A stretch of DNA of 7,706 nt from an uncultured Flavobacteriales bacterium (GTDB taxonomy: Bacteria > Bacteroidota > Bacteroidia > Flavobacteriales > Vicingaceae): positions 1 through 7,706 of the forward strand of contig CAMPHX010000046.1 in assembly GCA_946886085.1 (NCBI GenBank), in the 5' to 3' direction. A model generated the notes under the pieces. It was not told the DNA's origin, searched no databases, and saw nothing but the letters and a program-made list of their open reading frames with translations. How positions within the stretch are numbered: position 1 is the first letter of the stretch; every line of letters begins with the position of its first letter. Positions 1 to 7,706 of this stretch are shown one piece after another. The position numbers and the translations under genes are program-made.

Positions 1-53
1 CAAGCGGAAAACTGAGTCAAACATACAAAGCTTAAAAACTAAATAAAATCAAT

Positions 54-68
54 ATTAATTGAATTAAT
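54..68. repeat. 15-bp AT-only palindrome with central G
   Basis: ATTAATT-G-AATTAAT is a perfect palindrome around G61. It sits between the two AAGCTTAAA elements at 28-36 and 74-82. It could be an operator, but palindromes of this kind arise easily by chance in AT-rich DNA and no regulator is identified. Confidence 0.35.
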
Positions 69-70
69 TA

Positions 71-82
71 TTTAAGCTTAAA
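71..82. repeat. 12-bp palindrome TTTAAGCTTAAA, partly repeated at 28-36
   Basis: TTTAAGCTTAAA is a perfect 12-bp palindrome. Nine of its bases (AAGCTTAAA) recur at 28-36, about 46 bases upstream (start to start). Because the core is palindromic, the two copies read as both a direct and an inverted repeat and flank the palindrome at 54-68. The set could be a regulator-binding region for icd or for a gene to the left. Function is inferred only. Confidence 0.35.
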
Positions 83-171
83 TGAGGAAAAAAGTGCTGT
101 TTTCTAAACCCCTCTAAAAGGATGAATTTTTTATCTCGTCATCGTTTGAAAATAGCATATATTATGAGTAG

Positions 172-2460
<2,289 letters not shown>

Positions 2461-2474
2461 TTCTTTTGTACACT

Positions 2475-2501
2475 ATCCCGAGTATTTTGCTCAGGATTTT
2501 T
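2475..2501 (+). terminator. Intrinsic terminator of icd
   Basis: ATCC-c-GAG (2475-2482) pairs with CTC-a-GGAT (2490-2497) around a 7-base loop, giving seven base pairs and one C/A mismatch. A run of five T's (2497-2501) follows directly. It lies 14 bases after the icd stop and ends 16 bases before the next start codon. It therefore probably separates icd from the downstream vitamin-uptake pair, or lets only part of the transcription through. Confidence 0.6.
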
Positions 2502-2517
2502 AAACAAAAACACATAC

Positions 2518-2766
2518 ATGCAAACTACCATAGAAATAAGCAATTACCCGTTAAATGCAGATTATATTCCACCTATACAAAATTTTATAGATAGGATAAA
2601 TGCACATGCCAATATTACAGTTAAAGTAAATGCAACCAGCACCCATATTGTTGGAGAAATAGATGAAGTAATGCCAATTTTACAACAAGAAATAAAAACA
2701 TCATTTGAAAAATACGGTAAAATGATTTTTGTAATGAAAGTCCTGAATGGTGCTTTGGATATCTAA
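2518..2766 (+). CDS. YkoF-like thiamine/hydroxymethylpyrimidine-binding protein
   Basis: Small soluble 82-residue protein with no signal peptide or membrane segment. Its pattern fits the Thiamine_BP/YkoF family (formerly DUF77), a ferredoxin-like alpha/beta fold that binds thiamine or its pyrimidine moiety. A first strand runs into ISNYPLNADYIPPI (7-20). The amphipathic helix QNFIDRI (21-27) and the strand ITVKVNATSTHIVGEIDEVM (33-52) follow, with the family-typical serine/threonine-then-GE segment. A second helix, PILQQEIKTSFEKYG (53-67), leads to the last strand, MIFVMKVLNGAL (69-80). It is near the single-domain length of about 90-100. Its last 20 bases overlap the next gene, a PnuC-family transporter, so the two are probably translationally coupled. 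It may hold or sense the imported vitamin in the cytoplasm. Family membership is fairly secure from the pattern. The ligand is inferred, and a plain hypothetical protein is the alternative. Confidence 0.75.
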   Translation: MQTTIEISNYPLNADYIPPIQNFIDRINAHANITVKVNATSTHIVGEIDEVMPILQQEIKTSFEKYGKMIFVMKVLNGALDI

Positions 2767-3334
2767 TCATATAGAACTGTTACTAGAAATTATTGCCGTA
2801 ATTTTTGGAATCATCTATGTTTTTTTAGCAGCCAAAAACAACAATTGGTGTTGGATTTTTGGTATTTTGGGTTCAGCTATCAGTATTATTTTATTTGTAG
2901 TATATGCCAAGCTTTATGCTGAAGCCATTCTTTACTTTTTTTATGTTTTAGCAGGTATTTACGGTTGGTTAAGCTGGAAAAAACAACCCGACACTCAAGT
3001 AGTGTATCAACATAGTTGGAAAAAACACGTGTTGGTTATTGCAATTGGTATAATGCTCTCCTTTGGGTTGTATTACACCATTACCTATTTTTTTACCGAT
3101 GCAGAAAAACCACTAATAGATGCTTTTACTACCGTTTTTAGTTTTATAGCCACTTACCTTACCGCCAAAAAATGGTTAGAAAACTGGATCTATTGGATAG
3201 TGATAGATTTTATAAGTACTTTTTTATATTACAGCAGAGGATTAGAAATTTACGCTCTACTAATGTTTGCTTATACATTTATTGCTATTTACGGCTATTT
3301 ACAATGGAAAAAGTTGACGGTAGAAAAAGGTTAA
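2747..3334 (+). CDS. pnuC: PnuC-family vitamin transporter (nicotinamide riboside or thiamine)
   Basis: Inner-membrane facilitator of 195 residues, close to the usual family length, with about seven hydrophobic helices. PnuC-type carriers let an unphosphorylated vitamin diffuse in, to be trapped by a cytoplasmic kinase. Both halves of the internal pseudo-repeat are visible. The first is NWCWIFGILGS (33-43) through IYGWLSWKK (71-79). The second is WLENWIYWIVID (143-154), followed by YYSRGLEIYA (161-170) and IYGYLQWKK (181-189). The tryptophans and the N146/D154 pair are the family's substrate-channel signature. The ATG at 2747 lies inside the preceding gene, overlapping it by 20 bases. A GTG follows at 2750, but the ATG is the natural choice. 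The general label is nicotinamide riboside transporter. The YkoF-like partner makes the thiamine-specific subgroup (PnuT) a good alternative. Sequence alone does not settle the cargo, and no kinase gene is adjacent in the window. Confidence 0.88.
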   Translation: MVLWISNHIELLLEIIAVIFGIIYVFLAAKNNNWCWIFGILGSAISIILFVVYAKLYAEAILYFFYVLAGIYGWLSWKKQPDTQVVYQHSWKKHVLVIAIGIMLSFGLYYTITYFFTDAEKPLIDAFTTVFSFIATYLTAKKWLENWIYWIVIDFISTFLYYSRGLEIYALLMFAYTFIAIYGYLQWKKLTVEKG

Positions 3335-3371
3335 TTTAGCACTAATAAAATTCGTGGTGATATATTTTTTA

Positions 3372-3788
3372 TCAATTCACTTTTATCTCCCTATTTAACT
3401 CCATCAGCTTTCTAATAAAACTTTCATTGGTATTAGGGCTGATGTAAATTTCATCATATTTGTTGTATTTAATGATGAGTCCTTTTCGAGCTAAGGCAGG
3501 TTTTATGCCTACATAGAGAGTTTTGTTCGCTTCAACTTCCCTAATATCAACAATGTTTATTTTACCCCTTATGGGTCCGCTTTTGTAAATCAAATGTTCT
3601 TTGGTAAGTAAATAGGATGTGTCAAAATAAATCCAAAGTAACAAAAGTATAACCACAAACACCAATAAATTTGCCCAATGCCATTCTTTTCCTTGATACA
3701 ACTGCAAAATTATCAAACCTACTAATAAGCTAATCACTCCAAGGAGAAGTGAAGTAAATAAAATGTCTTTTCTACTGGTAAATTTCAT
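3372..3788 (-). CDS. Membrane protein with bacterial PH domain (YyaB-like)
   Basis: A 138-residue protein with two predicted transmembrane helices (about 9-30 and 38-55) forming an N-terminal hairpin. A cytoplasmic domain of about 80 residues follows and matches the bPH_4/YyaB-like bacterial PH pattern. Its features are a tyrosine-rich strand with LTKEHLIYKSGPIRGKI (61-77), then IVDIREVEA (79-87), PALARKGLIIKY (97-108) and a closing EIYISPNTNESFIRKL (113-128). That closing segment is the typical ISP-then-F-L helix of the family. No enzymatic residues are apparent, and the biochemical role of these domains is unknown. It starts 23 bases after the stop of the beta-barrel gene transcribed just before it, so co-transcription is likely. 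It converges on pnuC with only 37 bases between stops. The domain call is fairly sure; the function is unknown. Confidence 0.75.
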   Translation of the reverse strand: MKFTSRKDILFTSLLLGVISLLVGLIILQLYQGKEWHWANLLVFVVILLLLWIYFDTSYLLTKEHLIYKSGPIRGKINIVDIREVEANKTLYVGIKPALARKGLIIKYNKYDEIYISPNTNESFIRKLMELNREIKVN

Positions 3789-3811
3789 TACTCATTAGCA
3801 TTAAAAAACAC

Positions 3812-4606
3812 TTAAAAAGCAAACCCTATTCCTATACTGGCTCGAAAAGTGGGCATAACAATAGGTGCTTCCATTTTAATTCGGTCTTGTTCGGCAGTAA
3901 GCTCTATGTTATCTCCAATGTAGGGAATGTCTTGCACTTCATCACGTACATAAGGTAACCATTTTTCATAATCAACACCCCTAACATTGGTAGTTAAATC
4001 CGCATTTACCTTGTTGTATTCCACACCTAACCCAAAAAAGTTTAAATCTATGGTAATTACCTTAGCCACCAAAAACTGCATTCCTATAGAAGCTCCAGCT
4101 CCAAACTGAGAAATAGTTCCATCTAATGTTCCGGTAACATCGTAATGGTAATTACCATTTTGGTAGCCTCCAACAGATTGTTGTTGACTAGTAAGCTGAT
4201 TATATTCAGAAGTGTCTGCAGAATATTCAAAACTTGCCGAAGCAGTAACATTGTACTTATTATATTTTATATAAGGAGCTATATAAAATCTTGTAGGAGC
4301 TTCAGATTTGGTATAAATTCTTAAATCTATGCTTGTGCTAAACCCACTTAATTTGTTTTTTATAGGCGTTGTATTTAAATACGTTTCTACCGATGAAGTT
4401 TCGTAAATAGGCGAAGGAATTCTAGAGCCTAAAAATGTTCCATAATTAAACTGCAAAGCAAGCTTTGGCGTAATTACTCTTTCGTAACCCAATCGCATTT
4501 CTCCCCAAACAAAAGGAAGTGTATGAATTTTAAATACATTTTTTTGTGCTACAACACTTAAGGTTGTAATTCCCAATAATAGTAAAAGGTATAGCTGTTT
4601 TTTCAT
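3812..4606 (-). CDS. Secreted probable outer-membrane beta-barrel protein
   Basis: A 264-residue protein with a clear signal peptide: positively charged MKKQ, a leucine-rich core, then LSVVA-Q with probable cleavage after A20. No lipobox cysteine is present, so it is not a lipoprotein. The mature part has many short alternating hydrophobic/polar strands with tyrosine and phenylalanine. Examples are MRLGYERVITPKLALQFNYG (37-56), SIDLRIY (92-98), RFYIAPYIKYNKY (106-118), GAGASIGMQFLV (169-180) and TIDLNFFGLGVEY (185-197). It ends in RASIGIGFAF with a terminal phenylalanine, the usual outer-membrane insertion signal. The N-terminal pattern resembles DUF3575-like Bacteroidota outer-membrane proteins. 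A polar Gln/Ser/Tyr-rich segment at 130-158 is probably an extracellular loop. It lies 98 bases after rodA and is followed closely by the PH-domain gene. The barrel class is fairly certain; function and ligand are unknown. Confidence 0.75.
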   Translation of the reverse strand: MKKQLYLLLLLGITTLSVVAQKNVFKIHTLPFVWGEMRLGYERVITPKLALQFNYGTFLGSRIPSPIYETSSVETYLNTTPIKNKLSGFSTSIDLRIYTKSEAPTRFYIAPYIKYNKYNVTASASFEYSADTSEYNQLTSQQQSVGGYQNGNYHYDVTGTLDGTISQFGAGASIGMQFLVAKVITIDLNFFGLGVEYNKVNADLTTNVRGVDYEKWLPYVRDEVQDIPYIGDNIELTAEQDRIKMEAPIVMPTFRASIGIGFAF

Positions 4607-4704
4607 AACTCAATTTTTTTATGGTTCGTTTACGAGATTAGGTTGTTTTAAGTTATTGGTTAAGTAAGTTGATGAAATTAAGTCTTGTTAATTTCTAATC
4701 AGTT
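4607..4704. other. Intergenic gap between rodA and the beta-barrel gene
   Basis: This 98-base AT-rich gap is the longest spacing on the reverse strand. It would be the place for a terminator of the mrdA-rodA unit or a promoter for the envelope-protein pair. I see neither a GC-rich hairpin with a T-tract nor a TAnnTTTG element, so whether the two pairs are separately transcribed stays open. Confidence 0.4.
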
Positions 4705-6006
4705 TTACCTCAACACATAAATTCTTTCAGCATCTAATCTGATAAAAATAAATAACAAAATAGTAAAAGCCCATAATGACGAACCTCCATAACTAATAAA
4801 TGGCAACGGGATACCAATAACAGGGGCTAAACCTATGGTCATACCAATATTGACTAAAAAGTGAAAAAACAAAATTGATGCTACACAATACCCATATATC
4901 CTACTAAAAGTAGAACGTTGCCTTTCTGCTAAAAATATCAGTCGAAGAAAGAGAAACAAATACAGGGAAATCAATACAAAAGAGCCTAAAAAGCCCCATT
5001 CCTCGCCTATGGTACAGAAAATAAAATCGGTACTTTGCTCCGGTACAAAATTAAATTTAGTTTGTGTCCCGTTTAAAAACCCTTTTCCGGAAAAACCTCC
5101 TGAGCCAATAGCAATAAGCGATTGATTTACATTGTAACCTGCTCCCTGAGGGTCGGACTCCACACCCAACATTACATTTATTCTTTTGGATTGATGCGGT
5201 TCTAGCACATTGTTAAACACGTAATCCACACTAAAAACAACTCCAACAGAACAAATTAAAACAGCAATAATAAGTACCCATAGTTTTTTCATTTTTTTGG
5301 TAAAATACATGGTAACTGTTCCTATAGCTACCAAAATAAGTATCAGCAACAATTCTCCACCTATTTCTTTATTAAAAAACGTAAATGTATGGATACGCAT
5401 TAACAAGGAGGTAATAAATAAAAATGCAGTATAAATCCCTGCTAACAATACATTCCCCGAAAGTCCTTCTCTGTATAAAACAAGTACAAAAGAAAAATAA
5501 ACCAACATGGAACCAGTATCGTTTTGTAAAAGGATTAGTATTATCGGTAATATAACAATAGCAATGGCTGTAACTTTGGTTTTTAAATCTTTCAAGTTAA
5601 TCCCTAAAACTGACAAGTACTTTGCTAATGCCAAAGCGGTGGCAAACTTACCAAATTCAGCGGGCTGCATGGCAAAACTACCAATTCTAAACCACGATTT
5701 TGCTCCTTTAATTTCTGTTCCAAAGAGTAGAACACCAATCAGCATTAATATTATAAGTCCGTAAATGGGATAAGCAAATGAGGTGAAAAAACTTCCTTCA
5801 ATCATTAAAATTATTAATGCTAACAACAAAGATAAACCTATCCATAATAGCTGATTCCCATATCGTTGAGAAAGATCAAAAATTTTACTGTGTTCTTCAT
5901 TGTATACCGCAGCGTAAATACTAAGCCAACCAATAATGACCAATACCAAATAGGTAAGTATGGTTACCCAATCAAGATTAGTAAATACATTGGTTCTATT
6001 TCTCAT
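4705..6006 (-). CDS. rodA: RodA, SEDS-family peptidoglycan glycosyltransferase
   Basis: Inner-membrane polymerase of the elongasome that joins lipid II into glycan strands and works with PBP2. The 433 residues and about ten membrane helices are normal for the family in Bacteroidota. Signature segments are GAKSWFRIG followed by QPAEFGK (101-120), QNDTGSML (161-168), HQSKRI (271-276), QSLIAIGSGGFSGKGF (295-310) and PEQSTDFIF (322-330). D327 in the last corresponds to the catalytic aspartate D262 of E. coli RodA. The terminal GIPLPFISYGGSS (398-410) is the standard SEDS C-terminal motif. This places it as RodA, rather than FtsW, together with the neighbouring PBP2 gene. The ATG overlaps the mrdA stop as ATGA, so the two are translationally coupled. 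It is complete, with no odd features. Confidence 0.96.
   Translation of the reverse strand: MRNRTNVFTNLDWVTILTYLVLVIIGWLSIYAAVYNEEHSKIFDLSQRYGNQLLWIGLSLLLALIILMIEGSFFTSFAYPIYGLIILMLIGVLLFGTEIKGAKSWFRIGSFAMQPAEFGKFATALALAKYLSVLGINLKDLKTKVTAIAIVILPIILILLQNDTGSMLVYFSFVLVLYREGLSGNVLLAGIYTAFLFITSLLMRIHTFTFFNKEIGGELLLILILVAIGTVTMYFTKKMKKLWVLIIAVLICSVGVVFSVDYVFNNVLEPHQSKRINVMLGVESDPQGAGYNVNQSLIAIGSGGFSGKGFLNGTQTKFNFVPEQSTDFIFCTIGEEWGFLGSFVLISLYLFLFLRLIFLAERQRSTFSRIYGYCVASILFFHFLVNIGMTIGLAPVIGIPLPFISYGGSSLWAFTILLFIFIRLDAERIYVLR
6003..6006 (-). other. ATGA stop/start overlap joining mrdA and rodA
   Basis: Read on the reverse strand, the four bases ATGA contain the rodA start (ATG, 6006-6004) and the mrdA stop (TGA, 6005-6003). 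This is a classic termination-reinitiation junction. It should keep the two subunits of the RodA-PBP2 complex in near-equal supply. No ribosome binding motif precedes the rodA start, so its translation probably depends on mrdA. Confidence 0.85.
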
Positions 6007-7706
6007 TTTTTAGGAATAACATTTAATAAATTCGCTTCTAAGATTCTTTTTTCTTTTAGTTTATCGCTGATACTGTCTGTAAGGTATTGTTCCATCATAA
6101 GGCTGGCAATTGGTGCAGCCCAAGTACCCCCAAAACCCGAGTTTTCTACATAAACAGCAATAGCAATTTTAGGATTTTCCATAGGAGCAAAAGCAATAAA
6201 TACCGAATGGTCTTCACCATGCGGGTTTTGAGCCGTACCCGTTTTACCACAAACAGAAATTCCTTCAATTTTAGCTCTTCTGGCTGTTCCTCCCGGCTCA
6301 CTAACAACTGCTAACATTCCTTCTATAATCGGATTAAAATAAACACTATCAATTCCCACATATTGTTTAGTAGTAAATAAGTTAGGAATAGTATCTATTC
6401 CCTCAATTTTCTTTAAAATATGAGGCGGATAATAATACCCTTTATTAGCAATAATAGCAGCTAAGTTTGCCATCTGAATAGGAATTACACCCAACTCTCC
6501 TTGTCCGATACTTAAAGAAAAAATAGTGCTAAAAGCCCACCTGCCTTCTCCATACCATCTGTTGTAAAAATCTACTCCCGGTACTAATCCGTTTTTAACT
6601 CCGGGAATATCTGTTTCTAACGTTCCCCCAAAACCAAATTTTTTGACATTAGTTGCCCATTTAGCCAATCCAATTTCACTATCTTTAAAAATACTTTTAG
6701 CTTTATTTTGCTGAATAAGTCGTTTAAAAACTTGATGATAATAAGGATTGCACGACATTTTTATAGAAGCCGCTACATTTAAAGCTGTTGGGTGGTTATG
6801 GCACCCTACCAAACTTCTTATACAAGAAAAACTTGAGTTTTCTGTAATTACACCTTCTTGCATGGCAATAAGTGCCTGTATAGTTTTAAAAATTGAACCG
6901 GGTGGATATTGAGCCATAGTAGCTCTATTAAATAATGGTTTTAAGCTGTCTTTAGTTAAAATAGGATAATTGGTTTTTATAGATCTACCTACTAACAAAT
7001 TAGGGTCATAACCCGGAGAAGAAACCAAACATAAAATTTCTCCTGTTTGAGGTTCAATAGCAACTACACTGCCTGTTTTGTTTTGCATTAAAAGCTCTCC
7101 GTAAGCTTGTAAATCAACATCTAAAGAAGAGTAAATAGTTTGCCCGGCAACAGAAAGGGTATCTTCTAAACCATTATTATAACTGCCTTTTTCTCTGTTA
7201 TGTACATCAACTAAAATTTTTCTAACTCCTCTTTTTCCTCTTAATAATTCTTCGTAAGCGAGTTCTAATCCGCTTTTACCAATATAATCGCCAGATTTAT
7301 AGTAGCTATTTTTCTCAATAATAGCATTGTTTACTTCTCCAATATAACCTAATACATGCGCTGCATTATTTTTAGGATATTTTCTTAATGTTCTGGTTTG
7401 TACAAAAAACCCGGGGAATTTATACATTTGATCTTGTACATTTCCATAAGTTGCTGCCGAAAGTTCTTTTTCAAAAATAGAAGGTTTATAGCGAGAATAA
7501 CCTTTGGCTTTGTTATATTTTGCTAAAAAATCTTCTTTGGTAATATCAAAAAGATTACAAAAGAGGTTGGTGTCAATTTCTTTTAGTTGTCCCGGAATAA
7601 GCATTAAATCATAAGCGGCTTCATTAAAAACAAGCAATTCTCCATTTCTATCATACACCAATCCTCTTGCCGGATATTCGGTAATAACACGCAACACATT
7701 ATTATC
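6003..7706 (-). CDS. mrdA: Penicillin-binding protein 2 (partial, N-terminus missing)
   Basis: Class B PBP of the elongasome, a periplasmic DD-transpeptidase that crosslinks the glycan made by RodA. The frame stays open to the right edge, so the GTG at 7697 is not the real start. The visible 567 residues begin DNNVLRVITEYPARGLVYDR, which lies about 50 residues into the family. The membrane anchor and true start are therefore outside the window. Numbered from the first visible residue, the pedestal (PBP dimer) domain spans about 10-185. The transpeptidase domain carries SxxK at S271-I-F-K274, with S271 the acylated serine. It also has SxN at S318-C-N320 and KTG at K488-T-G490, all intact. A Cys/His cluster (C295, C302, H303, H305) precedes SxN, as in zinc-containing PBP2 proteins. 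The SIGQGE segment is also canonical. The stop codon overlaps the rodA start by four bases. Confidence 0.95.
   Translation of the reverse strand, partial: DNNVLRVITEYPARGLVYDRNGELLVFNEAAYDLMLIPGQLKEIDTNLFCNLFDITKEDFLAKYNKAKGYSRYKPSIFEKELSAATYGNVQDQMYKFPGFFVQTRTLRKYPKNNAAHVLGYIGEVNNAIIEKNSYYKSGDYIGKSGLELAYEELLRGKRGVRKILVDVHNREKGSYNNGLEDTLSVAGQTIYSSLDVDLQAYGELLMQNKTGSVVAIEPQTGEILCLVSSPGYDPNLLVGRSIKTNYPILTKDSLKPLFNRATMAQYPPGSIFKTIQALIAMQEGVITENSSFSCIRSLVGCHNHPTALNVAASIKMSCNPYYHQVFKRLIQQNKAKSIFKDSEIGLAKWATNVKKFGFGGTLETDIPGVKNGLVPGVDFYNRWYGEGRWAFSTIFSLSIGQGELGVIPIQMANLAAIIANKGYYYPPHILKKIEGIDTIPNLFTTKQYVGIDSVYFNPIIEGMLAVVSEPGGTARRAKIEGISVCGKTGTAQNPHGEDHSVFIAFAPMENPKIAIAVYVENSGFGGTWAAPIASLMMEQYLTDSISDKLKEKRILEANLLNVIPKK

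Noticed and set aside
82..117. 11-codon reading frame (MRKKVLFSKPL) that could be a leader peptide
   Set aside because: It is too short to support, has no regulatory codon run, and has no attenuator hairpins between it and icd.
2461..2468. TTCTTTTG as a -7 promoter element for the YkoF-like/pnuC pair
   Set aside because: It lacks the conserved A, has no TTG at the right distance upstream, and a terminator hairpin lies directly downstream.
3354..3380. Possible bidirectional terminator between pnuC and the PH-domain gene
   Set aside because: TGATA/TATCA plus an outer GTG/CAC gives a weak, interrupted, AT-rich stem that overlaps the PH-gene stop. There is no T-tract after the stem on the forward strand.
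5507..6314. Forward-strand open frames opposite rodA and mrdA (5507-5764, 5866-6153, 6087-6314)
   Set aside because: They are antisense to conserved catalytic genes, overlap each other in part, and have no domain-like pattern.

Overview
This window is AT-rich DNA from a member of the Bacteroidota, probably flavobacterium-like. Three things suggest this: the coding style (no Shine-Dalgarno motifs, A-rich leaders), a monomeric NADP-dependent isocitrate dehydrogenase, and the mrdA-rodA cell-elongation pair in the arrangement usual for that phylum. The lineage call is inferred from protein character and base composition, not from a marker gene. I see no rRNA, tRNA, CRISPR array, transposon or phage gene.

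Layout. Bases 1-234 are non-coding and hold several short palindromes. A forward block follows: icd (235-2460), a probable intrinsic terminator (2475-2501), then a tightly overlapped pair. That pair is an 82-residue YkoF/thiamine-binding-like protein (2518-2766) and a PnuC-family membrane transporter (2747-3334). From 3372 to the right edge everything is on the reverse strand. In transcription order it runs: mrdA (PBP2, cut by the window edge at 7706), rodA (overlapping mrdA by four bases), a secreted probable outer-membrane beta-barrel protein (4606-3812), and a two-helix membrane protein with a bacterial PH domain (3788-3372). The two blocks converge at 3335-3371.

How the genes work together. 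Isocitrate dehydrogenase is a central TCA-cycle enzyme and source of NADPH. The small soluble protein plus PnuC-type transporter look like a vitamin-salvage unit. The YkoF-like partner points to thiamine or its pyrimidine moiety as cargo rather than nicotinamide riboside, although PnuC is the default family name. PBP2 (transpeptidase) and RodA (SEDS glycosyltransferase) form the core peptidoglycan synthase of the elongasome. Their translational coupling fits a 1:1 complex, and mreBCD probably lie just beyond the right edge. The last two reverse-strand genes are uncharacterised envelope proteins, possibly a pair of their own.

I found no clearly undescribed system. The most interesting observation is the coupled YkoF-like/PnuC pair.
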